Origin: Asparagopsis taxiformis
Taxonomy: Eukaryota > Rhodophyta > Florideophyceae > Bonnemaisoniales > Bonnemaisoniaceae
Assembly (NCBI GenBank): GCA_030407315.1
Contig: JALQPE010002028.1
Location: 124,001-188,000, forward strand
DNA: 64,000 bases
Direction: 5' to 3'
The translations under genes were made by a program, and so were the position numbers. This document shows, one piece after another, positions 29,063-38,466 of this stretch; position 1 is the stretch's first letter, and each line of letters begins with the position of its first letter. Below the pieces are notes generated by a model. The model saw only the letters and a list, made by a program, of their open reading frames with translations. It was not told the origin of the DNA and did not search any database.

Positions 29063-31114
29063 ATGACATTGGACCCCGCCACAATGGATCATCCAATTCG
29101 CAACCACCGACTCAAGTCACGTTCGCCTCTCTCTTCTCACTATCTCTTTATTTCGTCACCCTCATTTCATCAAACTTTTGTGCGACAAACGCCGTTGCGG
29201 AAAAACCGTACGATTTGCCGGCGACCAGCCACCACAGTGACCGTCTGTACACAGTTTGATCCGATGGGAACTTCACCCTTTGTGTCGCAGTTTCCAGACC
29301 TTAGAGACCCTGTCTCCAGCGATAAACCACACGTAGTCCCAGACTCTGTTGTATCCGTTGCATCGCGAGCCGCAGACGTTGCGGGTGACGTCATCCGAAA
29401 GTTCTTCCGCCGCAGCACAACCTTGTCTGTGGAGTTTAAGGGCGACGACAGCCCTGTGACAGTGGCCGACCGAGAGGCAGAGGCTGCAATTCGCGCCGTC
29501 ATCCGAGCCACGTTTCCTGCGCACGGAATTGTAGGCGAAGAAGCCGGCGTACAGTCGGGCAAGAAAGATTCTTCGTACCAATGGGTCATCGACCCTATAG
29601 ACGGCACAAAAGCGTTCATGACCGGTCGGCCGACTTTCGGCACACTTATCGCAGTGTTGCATGACGGGGTGCCGGTTTTTGGTGTCGTCGACCAACCAAT
29701 AACGAAAGAGAGATGGATGGGCGGCAATGGGAGACCCACCACCCTGAACGGTGAATTGGTCAAGGTAAGGGAATATCCGAATGATGTGGAATTGTCTAGT
29801 TGTACTCTGCAAGCGACTACACCAGAAATGTTTGTCGGGCTCGATGGACTCGCGTTTCGTTCCTTGGCTTGCAAGACGAAGCAAACGGTTTACGGAAGCG
29901 ATTGTTATGCATACGCTCTTCTAGCAACCGGTTGTGCTGACCTTGTTGTGGAGGCCGACCTGAAGGTTTGGGATTTCATGGCCTTGGTGCCCGTTGTGGA
30001 AGCTGCTGGTGGAGTTATGACGGATTGGTATGGCAGTTCGTTATCACTGCACTCGGATGGACGCGTTATCGCTGCTGCGCATCCCAAAATTTTTGTCGAC
30101 GCTATTGAAGCACTTGCTGTCGTAGATAATCAAATGAAACGAGAACTTGGTATTGAGACTATTCTGGGTGAAGAAGAAGAGAAAGATTCAGGTTTACCCG
30201 CAGACCCAGGCGAGGGCCACATCGAAAGTATGACTGGTTTTGGAATGGGTATAGCGAGAAACGAAAAGTTTTCGATATCTGCACAGATGCGGAGTTTCAA
30301 TTCAAGGTATTGTGAAGTGCAAGTAAGAAGTCCTCGTGCTCTAGCCCAGTTCGATGCAGACTTTTCGGCAATCATCAAGAAGGAAGCGGCTCGTGGGAAG
30401 ATCAGCCTCACTCTCGATCTGAGAATGGAAACGAAGAATTCCGATTCCGGCCAGAGGGACTTGTCAGTTGTTGTTGATGTAGATGCCGCGAAAGCGGCGC
30501 GTCGACTACTTGACCAAGTTGGAAAGGCAGCAAATATTATTGCAGAACCTACACATACTGAAATTCTATCGTTTTCTGAAGTCTTGGTGAAGAAGGACAC
30601 GTGCGACCTGGGTTCAGAGGTACTACCATTAGCCAAGGAAGCTGTCATGTCGGCAGTGAAAAATTTGAAGAGCGCACGAAGGCAAGAAGGAGCAATATTG
30701 CAACTGGATTTGATGCAGCGAACAAAGATGATCACAAATCATTTAAAGGCAATTGAGGATCGTGCACCGGATAGGGTTGAAAGAGAAATGGGTCGACTGA
30801 AGGCTCGATTACGAGAGGCATCGATAGATGATTCGAATTTGCCAAGACTAGAAGCAGAGCTCGCATACTACGCGGATAGAGTTGATGTTACGGAGGAAAT
30901 TGTGAGACTTCGCGCACATACTTCGTTGTTTAACATCACTTTCGCAGCAGCTGATAATCCCATTGGTCAACGGCTAACGTTTTTGCTACAGGAAATGAAC
31001 CGGGAGGCTACGACTATTGGCTCGAAAGCAAACGATGCTCCAATCGCCCATCTTGTTGTGTTAATTAAGGAAGAACTGGAGAAAATTCGGGAACAATGCC
31101 AGAATGTGAGATAA
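29063..31114 (+). CDS. Fusion: IMPL2-type histidinol-phosphatase + YicC-family endoribonuclease domain
   Basis: This encodes 683 residues in one uninterrupted frame. Residues 1-75 look like a transit peptide (Ser/Arg-rich, few acids). Residues ~85-350 are an inositol-monophosphatase-fold domain closest to plant IMPL2/HISN7: G-D-D-S-P-V-T-V-A-D-R-E, V-G-E-E-A-G, the metal site D-P-I-D-G-T-K-A-F, and V-W-D-F-M-A-L-V-P-V-V-E-A-A-G-G. IMPL2 dephosphorylates histidinol phosphate in plastids. From residue ~387 a full-length YicC/YloC protein follows, opening with I-E-S-M-T-G-F-G (bacterial YicC begins at that Met), then M-R-S-F-N-S-R-Y, and ending with L-L-Q-E-M-N-R-E-A-T-T-I-G-S-K and I-R-E-Q-C-Q-N-V. 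The linker is a short acidic segment. YicC is known as a bacterial RNase; its presence here, fused to a histidine-pathway enzyme, is unusual. Confidence 0.92.
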   Translation: MTLDPATMDHPIRNHRLKSRSPLSSHYLFISSPSFHQTFVRQTPLRKNRTICRRPATTVTVCTQFDPMGTSPFVSQFPDLRDPVSSDKPHVVPDSVVSVASRAADVAGDVIRKFFRRSTTLSVEFKGDDSPVTVADREAEAAIRAVIRATFPAHGIVGEEAGVQSGKKDSSYQWVIDPIDGTKAFMTGRPTFGTLIAVLHDGVPVFGVVDQPITKERWMGGNGRPTTLNGELVKVREYPNDVELSSCTLQATTPEMFVGLDGLAFRSLACKTKQTVYGSDCYAYALLATGCADLVVEADLKVWDFMALVPVVEAAGGVMTDWYGSSLSLHSDGRVIAAAHPKIFVDAIEALAVVDNQMKRELGIETILGEEEEKDSGLPADPGEGHIESMTGFGMGIARNEKFSISAQMRSFNSRYCEVQVRSPRALAQFDADFSAIIKKEAARGKISLTLDLRMETKNSDSGQRDLSVVVDVDAAKAARRLLDQVGKAANIIAEPTHTEILSFSEVLVKKDTCDLGSEVLPLAKEAVMSAVKNLKSARRQEGAILQLDLMQRTKMITNHLKAIEDRAPDRVEREMGRLKARLREASIDDSNLPRLEAELAYYADRVDVTEEIVRLRAHTSLFNITFAAADNPIGQRLTFLLQEMNREATTIGSKANDAPIAHLVVLIKEELEKIREQCQNVR

Positions 31115-31280
31115 ACGGATACATTTGGAACATGAGCAGTGAGGCGATTTTAAGGATCTCGCTTCTAAATTTCGTTATCAAAGCACCTGCCGTGCATGGA
31201 TTCATAGAGGCAAATGATATCTGATAAATCCATTCTATACTGCAGTTATATCCGGCCTCAGTCTTCGGGCGGGGAGACCG

Positions 31281-32526
31281 TTATTGAATGGCAAAGTGCT
31301 TCGCCCAAGGCAACCAGTGCATACCGCCAACATAGCAATTGCCAAATCGCACGCCAAATGTAACAAGCGTCAGTAGGAGCGGATTGCGGCCCAGCACAGG
31401 GTCCAAGATTCTCTGCTCAATGCTGTTGACAGTCTGGTATCTCGAGTTGGACGACGCCATCATAAAACCTCCCCAAACCAGGGAAGTCGATAAAACAGGA
31501 GCTAAAACAACTCCGTTATCCACAACTTCCCCTCTATTCAGTGCTTGCTTCCGGCGGTATTTAACCATTGCTGTCGTCAATCCATGCCCCACCACAGACG
31601 AGAAGAAGCCCACAAGCGCAAACTGAACGCCCTTGTACCCAAAAGCGGACACGCGCTGGAACAGTGAAAACTGCCCCGCCTGGCCGGCATGACTAGGAAG
31701 CGACTGCAAGAAGGCTATCAACAACACAAACAAAGGACGCACAAAGTGTCAGAACAAGCGCATCGAAGCGGTAATGCGACAGGAAACGCGAATGCAACAA
31801 CATACCGCCAACGCCGCTCTTGCGAGCGGCCGATGCAAACACGGCGGTGGGGCTCAATAACCACACAAGCATCGCGTCGCCGACAAGTTCGAGCGCAATA
31901 TCGGAAAGATAAAAGTCGAATTCGCGCCAGAATTTGTCGCCGCGGCCGCGCAATTCGGCGAGAGTTTTGGTGACAAAGCCGACGGTCAATTCGACGCCGA
32001 TCTGAATCGGCAGACGTTTGTTCGCCACAAGTCTGTTTCGAAGCGCGGGCCAGACGCGTGCCAGGGCGCCGATGACGGGCATTGATTCCACGACCAACAG
32101 ACGCTGCAGTTGCTCCGCGGTCGCGGAGCGCACGTCTGGCGGTAGCGAGGAGAAATCACGGTTAGCGCGCTCGAGAACGGCGAGGATTTCAGGGCTGATC
32201 GGGTTGGCGTCGTCGTTGTCGGCGTCTTCATCGGAATTGTCGCGGCCAGAACCGCTGGAGCCGTTGCCATCGATGGGCGGGGGACTGGCGGCGCCGTCGA
32301 GTTGGGTCTCTGTGTGGTCGGGGATTTGGATGTGGGCTGTGTCATTTTCCTGGCTGGGGCTTTTGTAGGATCGGACGATGGGCTGTCTGTAGATTTTTTC
32401 ATCGGCGTTGCCGGGGCTTCGTAAGATCATGCATGGTGGTGCTCGTGTGGTTATCGGGACGGATAGCAACGGCCGATGCTGGAAAAGGGCGGGTGTGCAG
32501 AAAGCTGTCGTATTGGTTTGGATCAT
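31281..32526 (-). CDS. RETICULATA/RETICULATA-RELATED family plastid membrane protein, two exons
   Basis: Exon 1 is 32526-31806 and exon 2 is 31714-31281. The 91-nt intron (GTATGT...TAG) follows G-V-G; the split codon G+CC gives Ala and the frame continues into F-L-Q-S-L-P-S-H. The product is 384 residues. After a leader and a Ser/Asp-rich region comes the DUF3411 domain: L-P-I-Q-I-G-V-E-L-T-V-G, an E-F-D-F-Y-L-S-D-I-A-L-E segment, M-L-V-W-L-L-S-P-T, then F-S-L-F-Q-R-V-S-A-F-G-Y-K-G, a G-F-F-S-S-V-V-G-H-G-L-T hairpin, S-S-N-S-R-Y-Q and an ending G-N-C-Y-V-G-G. Family members are chloroplast-envelope proteins whose loss causes reticulate leaves in plants. The acceptor is inferred; a nearby TTGCAG would shift frame and hit a stop. 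Confidence 0.87.
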
Positions 32527-32888
32527 TGTGCTTGAAATTGCAGGTGTGTTGTCTGCTGTAGGTCGAGGTAGGGAGGAGGGTTTAAAGCATTGCAGCGATG
32601 CGGGCGGTTTAGCATTAGCGAGAAATGTGTACGAGCACTACAAGTGAAATGAGATTGCAAGGCGGTTACAAAATTGGGTATCATACAGCAATGCGGTAGG
32701 GAACAACCAATGGAAACGCGCTACACTATTGGGTATGATCCGTTGCCGGACGACGGTCTGGTGGACCATTTGACTGGTGCTTTGTCAACACTATGAGTCT
32801 AGAGACCTTGTTGACCGCGGGGCATGTAACAGCAAACAATCTGGGCGAGATGAGCTTTAGTAATTTAATCAGAGCGTATTCACACGCC
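32527..32888. other. Intergenic, RETICULATA-like 5' flank
   Basis: A 362-bp gap between same-strand genes. No gene or repeat seen. Confidence 0.5.
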
Positions 32889-33863
32889 TTACGCAGTAGC
32901 AAGATCTTTCTTCTTCTTTTTGTACACACCCACAACTATGCAATGGTCCCTTTCATACGGCTCAAGTGTGAGCTGTTCCATAGGTTTGAGTGACATACCA
33001 CGCAACTTGTCAACTTCTGCAGCGAACACCGCCTCCGCGGCGGCAGTCGAATCAATACAATTGGCCTTGATAGAAATCATATAATGTCCACCTGTCTTGA
33101 GATAAAACTGCGCATTGATACCCACAATACGCGCCTGATCCGGTTGTGCCACATCCGCAAAGATCACATCGACCATACCAACCAACATACGATACTTGGC
33201 CGGATGACGGGCGTCCTCAATAATCGGCACAATATTCGTGCGTTTCTTCGCCAGATTCACCAGATCCCTTCCAGACCTCGGTGAAAACTCGACGGCGTAC
33301 ACGACACCGGCAGGTCCGACGATATCCGACACATGCGATACAGTAGTACCCGAAGCGGCGCCAAGATACAACACCTTAGACCCGGGCTCAATCCAGCACT
33401 TATCAATGCCACCTACAATGCCGGCAGCCAGTTTCGATCTGAACGGCGACCAGAACCTGTACTCGATCTTGTCCTTTGTGGAGTTACCATTGTCATCAGT
33501 AGTCGGCATTTGTGACTCTATCTGCACCCTCTTCTCACCGTACACGCTCTCTCCAACGACCATGTTTTTCGTCGCGAGCGCGTCATCCTTCCCCTTGACG
33601 ACGTAGATGCCCGAGTGACGGAACGGCTCCACGACGACTTTGGACCCGCCACGTGCGCCGAGACCACGTCGATTCGGTCCGCCACGTCCACGTCCGCCAC
33701 CGCCGCGTCCACCACCACCGCGTCCACCGCCTCGTCCGCGCGGCTTGAAGCCGCCTCGGTCGCCGCCACCAAATCCGCCAGAGTAGCCGCCGCGTCCACC
33801 ACCACCGCCACCGCGTCCGCCTCTACCGCGACCGCCGCCGCCTCCTCGGGGTGTGAAAGCCAT
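32889..33863 (-). CDS. NOP1: Fibrillarin, box C/D snoRNP 2'-O-methyltransferase
   Basis: This encodes 324 residues. Residues ~1-75 are a glycine/arginine-rich (GAR) domain of repeated R-G-G and G-G-R-G. The methyltransferase follows: [28 protein letters not shown], the SAM-binding [24 protein letters not shown], and [13 protein letters not shown]. It ends with [15 protein letters not shown] and a lysine run. Fibrillarin methylates rRNA riboses in the nucleolus guided by C/D snoRNAs. Length and motif order are typical. It diverges from mS37 across a 357-bp gap, so two ribosome-biogenesis-related genes may share a promoter. Confidence 0.97.
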   Translation of the reverse strand: MAFTPRGGGGGRGRGGRGGGGGGRGGYSGGFGGGDRGGFKPRGRGGGRGGGGRGGGGRGRGGPNRRGLGARGGSKVVVEPFRHSGIYVVKGKDDALATKNMVVGESVYGEKRVQIESQMPTTDDNGNSTKDKIEYRFWSPFRSKLAAGIVGGIDKCWIEPGSKVLYLGAASGTTVSHVSDIVGPAGVVYAVEFSPRSGRDLVNLAKKRTNIVPIIEDARHPAKYRMLVGMVDVIFADVAQPDQARIVGINAQFYLKTGGHYMISIKANCIDSTAAAEAVFAAEVDKLRGMSLKPMEQLTLEPYERDHCIVVGVYKKKKKDLATA

Positions 33864-34221
33864 TCAGACCTGGTATTAGCTGAGTCGGAAGTGGGTACAC
33901 TGGTTCTGGTCAGAGTAACTTATAACCTGACTGCGGCAGGTAGTTGAGACGGCGGAAGGGCGGCCGGGATCAATGACTCAGGTTTATAGGTCTGTGAAGG
34001 CGACGGCGTCGTCCAGATTTGATCCGAAATTTATCAAAGACCTAAATGACGAAACTCACCTAATTGCGATTGATACAGTACTATGCTCTGAAACTTTAAT
34101 TTTAATTTTACGGTTTTGGTTCTCGATTGCTCCCTCCCTATCTGATGTGTGCGCAGTGATCAGCCGAATTGGTTGTGATGTTGCGCAGCAGTCTTCACAG
34201 TGACCGATCCCGAGCTGCATC
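33864..34221. promoter_or_regulatory. Shared 5' region of fibrillarin and mS37
   Basis: A 358-bp divergent intergenic region. No gene seen. A shared promoter is inferred from orientation only. Confidence 0.4.
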
Positions 34222-34561
34222 ATGGGCGCAAGCGCACGTGGTCCGCGTTTGCCAAAAAGGAGTCTCATCGAACGATTGACTCGAAAGGGACCAGAATGTG
34301 TTCCAGAAATGATGGGTTTGCTCGCATGCTTCAAAGAAACTGGCTTCAACGAAGCTAAATGTGCCGCCCAAATGAACTCACTTTCCGAATGCGTCAGACG
34401 CCAGGTACGCCAATCGTTGCATCCCCACTCTCCACCCGTCCCTCCACCCGTCCACTAACATCCCCGATCTCAATTCTGCACACCAGCCCGAGAAAAAGTC
34501 CAAGCAAAAGAGCACCGTTTTCTACCATCTCAAACGTCTCTACTACATGCAGCGAAGATGA
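34222..34561 (+). CDS. MRP10: Mitochondrial ribosomal small-subunit protein mS37 (MRP10/CHCHD1), two exons
   Basis: Exon 1 is 34222-34404 and exon 2 is 34487-34561. The 82-nt GTACGC...CAG intron contains ACTAAC and splices in phase 0, giving 85 residues. The CHCH motif is in exon 1: C-V-P-E-M-M-G-L-L-A-C (C-x9-C) and C-A-A-Q-M-N-S-L-S-E-C (C-x9-C). Exon 2 gives P-E-K-K-S-K-Q-K-S-T-V-F-Y-H-L-K-R-L, matching the conserved Y-H-L-x-R-L tail of MRP10. CHCH proteins are imported by the Mia40 disulfide relay; mS37 is then assembled into the mitochondrial small ribosomal subunit. Without splicing, the frame would end shortly after exon 1 and lose the tail. Its stop is only 20 bp from the convergent SART3 stop. 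Confidence 0.88.
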
Positions 34562-34581
34562 AAACACTTTACACAGCTAGC

Positions 34582-36948
34582 TCAAGACTTCTTCTGTAGA
34601 AAGTAGGCACGAAAATCGTCCTGACTCTTCGGCTTTGAAACCGTCTCCGTTGTCGCATTCGTTTGACCGACATCGCCGTCAGCCATCTCTGTATCATTAT
34701 CGCCCGTCGCAGAAGCACTCGCAGCTGCGATTATAGTCCTCCTCTGCACAGCTCTTGGCTGCATGTTAAAATCCGCTCGTTCCCGCGTCTTCACGCGCCC
34801 ACCCCGTGTTTTATTTGTATTGTTTGCCGCCCCCCGTGCCTTTCGTAATTTGCGTGCCGGCGGTTTCGACCGACGTACCCACACCCCTCGCCCATTCACC
34901 GGCCTGTTATGCATCGTCAATGCCTTTTCTACACATGCGTCGTCTGCAAATTCCACATACGCGACCCCTTTCGATGCGCCGTCGCTTCGTCTTGGCAATC
35001 GTACGGCTTTGATCGTCCCGGCAAACTCAAACGCCTTTCGTAGATCCGCTTCTGTCACCGTGAACGCAAGGTTGTTGATGAAAATCGTATTCGGTTCAAA
35101 TTCTGTCGTCTGGTCCTTCTGTTCAGTTGTTTTCTTCGCCTTGCTATCGGCCTCGCCTTCCTGATCCTCAGACTTTGCAGTAGATACTGCATCTGCAGGT
35201 GAAATTTCCGGTACCACTTCCGATTTCTTTTCTGCCTCCATCACAGATTGACCCTTGTCTTCCTTCACTGGAGAATTAGTTGCAGTTCCCATCTCAGCAG
35301 CCTTTTCGTCGTCCGCCTTCCCAGCACCGATCTTTGCCCTTTTTCGTCTGACATGGGAACGATCTTTGCTCTTCGTCCGCTGTGTCCCAGTTGCAGCGTT
35401 ATCTCCCCAACCGAATCCACTGGAGGTGCGTATAACCTGTGGAAGCTTCAACCGTTGTCTCTGCGCAAACCCGATCGCATGCGACACACCTTTTCGAACG
35501 GCCATTTTATCAGCACCAGTTCGGGTCTCAAACTCGATCCAAGCATCCAATAAAACATCAACATCCTGGACAGTGCCCACATGAACGACACCTCTTTCAA
35601 ACAGCTTGCGCACTTGAGCCGGCTCGCCCGGTGTTATATCCGCAGCAAGGGAGCAATATTTCAGCCACCATCGTGCTTGCGACCCGCTGATCTCAACGAC
35701 AGATTGCAGCATGCGTTCAGCGCCCGCAAAATCTGCGCACAGTTTTAGGATTAACGCCGCATGACAGCATGCCGATGCCCATTGCATGCTCCCGTGCACG
35801 TTGAATTGCAACGTTTGTTGAGCAGCTTGTTTGGTCTGGTCTGTCAGCTCCAATGCGTAGTAAGTTGTCCAGGCGGTCTTGGTTACAATTTCGGCGCCGT
35901 CATGATCATCCGAATCCATTATATGCGATGCGGTTCTGTTCACAAGATCGACGAACGTTTGTTCACGCGAAGTTTGCAGCATCCAATCGGCCGCATCGCA
36001 AAGAGATATGAAGCATTGAGCCCATATGTGGAGTTTCCACGGAATATTTCTGGACGCTCGGTTGCTGACAAAGTAGGCACGACTATTGTCTTGTATAGAG
36101 TGGCAATATTGGATATATTCTAACCAAGCCTCGGAAGATAGATAGCATTCAGATACATATCGTTCATATACACTTATGGCAAGGGTGTTACTTTCTCCTT
36201 TGGCATACTCTGCATAAGACCTATACTGCATAATAGTATGTTCATCTCCGTGGCCATGTTCTCTACTCGCATCACTACGGGCATTTTTGAGCTTTGTCTC
36301 AAAGGCGTTACAGTCCATCACGGTGTCTTGCAGGCTGTCCGACGGCGTTTGCGCGAGCTGAAAAGGAATAGAATTGAATTGGCGCACTACATCGTGACGC
36401 ATAGCGTGCATATCAGTACATTCATCCACAAATGCAAGATACATGGTGCAGAGGTGAGCGCCATGCACAAAGTGGGCATCGGCGGCCAGCCACTGAGAAT
36501 TTTGAAAGAGATCTCGCACAAGGGTGTATGGAATATGTTTAGCACGCCACATATCAATTGCGAAACGCAATCGCATGATGTGCAGATCGTGGCTAAAATA
36601 ATCTGACAAACTGCGCGGGAACAAGAAGAGCAGGATGTAATCGCGATCGGCGGCAGAGGAAGCCATTTGTATTTCATCTTCTATCCACTGTTTCCAGACG
36701 GAGGGCGCGAGGGGGAATTGTGTTGCAAATTGTTTGCGCGCGTTTCGCAGCTGGTCAAAGTCGTCAGCTTGCGCTCGAAGCGCGTTGATTAATGTTAAAT
36801 GGAGGTTGTAATCGTGCGGTGCGAGGTCTCTTGCGGCACGTGCGCGCTGCACTGTATGCTGGATTGAAGATGGATCGTCTTGCATGGAGGAATCGTCACT
36901 GGATGATGAGAGAAGCTTTTCCATTGCGGTGTCGAGAGCGGCATCCAT
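34582..36948 (-). CDS. SART3: SART3/PRP24-type U4/U6 snRNP recycling factor
   Basis: This encodes 788 residues from the ATG at 36948. Residues ~50-500 are HAT (half-a-TPR) repeats with the typical aromatic spacing (for example W-L-E-Y-I-Q-Y, W-K-Q-W-I-E-D-E). A basic linker follows (R-R-K-R-A-K). One RRM is clear near residues 616-695, with RNP2 I-F-I-N-N-L and RNP1 K-G-V-A-Y-V-E-F. The protein ends with D-D-F-R-A-Y-F-L-Q-K-K-S, matching the C-terminal motif that binds the Lsm2-8 ring. HAT + RRM + Lsm-binding tail is the SART3/Prp24 architecture, which reanneals U4 and U6 snRNAs. Human SART3 has two RRMs and yeast Prp24 four, so one recognisable RRM is a reduced set. The frame is open 77 codons upstream; the ATG at 36948 starts the first conserved-looking part. 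Confidence 0.9.
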   Translation of the reverse strand: MDAALDTAMEKLLSSSSDDSSMQDDPSSIQHTVQRARAARDLAPHDYNLHLTLINALRAQADDFDQLRNARKQFATQFPLAPSVWKQWIEDEIQMASSAADRDYILLFLFPRSLSDYFSHDLHIMRLRFAIDMWRAKHIPYTLVRDLFQNSQWLAADAHFVHGAHLCTMYLAFVDECTDMHAMRHDVVRQFNSIPFQLAQTPSDSLQDTVMDCNAFETKLKNARSDASREHGHGDEHTIMQYRSYAEYAKGESNTLAISVYERYVSECYLSSEAWLEYIQYCHSIQDNSRAYFVSNRASRNIPWKLHIWAQCFISLCDAADWMLQTSREQTFVDLVNRTASHIMDSDDHDGAEIVTKTAWTTYYALELTDQTKQAAQQTLQFNVHGSMQWASACCHAALILKLCADFAGAERMLQSVVEISGSQARWWLKYCSLAADITPGEPAQVRKLFERGVVHVGTVQDVDVLLDAWIEFETRTGADKMAVRKGVSHAIGFAQRQRLKLPQVIRTSSGFGWGDNAATGTQRTKSKDRSHVRRKRAKIGAGKADDEKAAEMGTATNSPVKEDKGQSVMEAEKKSEVVPEISPADAVSTAKSEDQEGEADSKAKKTTEQKDQTTEFEPNTIFINNLAFTVTEADLRKAFEFAGTIKAVRLPRRSDGASKGVAYVEFADDACVEKALTMHNRPVNGRGVWVRRSKPPARKLRKARGAANNTNKTRGGRVKTRERADFNMQPRAVQRRTIIAAASASATGDNDTEMADGDVGQTNATTETVSKPKSQDDFRAYFLQKKS

Positions 36949-37892
36949 GGTTGCGATGAGTGATGGGACGAGCGGGAAGCGAGTGTGTTGCGGTGAAAGG
37001 GGCAGTGAAACAGTTGGGGTGCCCGATAGGTCCTGTGGGCAGAATGGGAAAATTAGGTTTTTGAAAAAGTGAATTATTTTGAAGAGAACGGTCGCGGGTA
37101 TATGTGATGATGGATGGGGACCATGAGAAATATACAAAGCAGGTCGTGTACGTACGTATATTAATAGTTGTTCCACCACAGGAGGACCGTGCGTGAGGAC
37201 GGCAATATCATTGCCGGTTGCCGAAATTATCTAGTGAGCTGTAATGGTCGTGTATGGGTGGACAGTAAGGGAAAAGATGGAAAACGATACAATTTAAGGT
37301 CAGTTACAGCAGTAAGGCTGTAACCATGGACCGGTAGGTGCTATTTTTAGAAACCGTCGCCGTAGTACCTCCTTTGATAGGAGAGGACGAAAAATGTAAG
37401 TGTTGTGGATGTCGCAGCCGATGCGGTAAGCTGCAGTGCTTCCATGCGGGACGCCTTATTACGAATGCAGCGGCGCGCCCTGCAATCCACTCCCAGCACA
37501 GCGTACACTATCCAATTTAGTGTACCAGCGAGAACGAATGTGCTCGGCGTACGTTTTCTTTGTTCAGCAACAAACTGGGAGAAGACAGCTGCTGGCACAG
37601 TCTCAAGTCACCAAATTAAAATTTCACACACCGCACGCTGGCCGCCCTGCGTCGACAACCCTATTTGCGCCGACCCGACCGCTATACTACCGTACAGCAC
37701 TGTACACAATGGAATCCAATCGCAAATGATTGGCATATCAATTGTTGAAATATTTTCCAGTTACAGTCGGCACTTGTACATTGTTCAAAACTGCATTCAT
37801 TCATCGACGCCGTGCAACACCACGCCACGCCGCCGCAACGCCCCACCGCGCACGCCGCGCACGCCGCTCTCGCCCTCCACGTTATCATCGCT
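36949..37892. other. Divergent intergenic region SART3 / hotdog protein
   Basis: About 940 bp with no gene that I can support. Frames covering parts of it are out of register with the neighbouring gene and are low complexity. Confidence 0.45.
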
Positions 37893-38282
37893 ATGCGTAA
37901 CCTGCTACAAAACGTGCATCTCATCATGCACCCCGCAACCGCACGCGCCGTGCTGCCCGTATCCCATCGTTGGCTCCCCGACCTGCGCGCCCACTTCCCA
38001 AACAAGCCCGTGCTGCCCGCTGTGCTTCTGTTGGACGCCATGTTTCAACTGGCTGCCTCATTGGCCCGTGCCCGCGGTCAATCGCTGCGCGTCAATGAGG
38101 TACGTTCCGCCGCCTTTCGTTCAATCGTCACCCCGCACGATCGTCAAGTGCATCTGCGCGTCACCCCCGTCCAGCTCCAATGCGTTGACGTTGTTCGCTA
38201 CCGTTGCGTCGCGCACGTCCAGCGCGGATTGGCATTCGTGCTCGTGGCAGAGGCTGACTTTGGCCAAACGACGCGCAAGTAA
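37893..38282 (+). CDS. Single-domain FabA/FabZ-like hotdog protein
   Basis: This encodes 129 residues. The core motif is H-F-P-N-K-P-V-L-P-A-V-L-L-L-D-A-M-F-Q. His34 and Asp48 are 14 residues apart, the same spacing as the catalytic His/Asp of FabA (His70/Asp84) and His/Glu of FabZ. The following beta-rich region (V-R-S-A-A-F-R-S-I-V-T-P, V-H-L-R-V-T) fits the hotdog sheet. FabA/FabZ dehydrate 3-hydroxyacyl-ACP in fatty-acid synthesis. Differences are the Gly of P-G-V-L replaced by Ala and the lack of any plastid leader from the only in-frame ATG. It may be a cytosolic acyl-binding or dehydratase-like protein rather than the plastid FabZ. Confidence 0.65.
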   Translation: MRNLLQNVHLIMHPATARAVLPVSHRWLPDLRAHFPNKPVLPAVLLLDAMFQLAASLARARGQSLRVNEVRSAAFRSIVTPHDRQVHLRVTPVQLQCVDVVRYRCVAHVQRGLAFVLVAEADFGQTTRK

Positions 38283-38466
38283 AACTTGTTGTATTAGATA
38301 CTCAGTAAGCAAAATCCCCACTTTTATTACAAACCCATATCACAATGTACAAATCGTTATAATCACACGCAAACAAAAATTCATTCCGCTACTCGTAGCA
38401 CGCTCAAGTCAAAACGATACAGCCAACCAGCAGCTGCGTATTCACAGTGGCACCCACACAGTGCGC

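Noticed and set aside
29063..31114. Two separate genes instead of an IMPL2-YicC fusion
   Set aside because: There is no stop, no splice-like break and no intergenic sequence between the domains. The internal Met could start YicC alone, but a fused frame is simpler.
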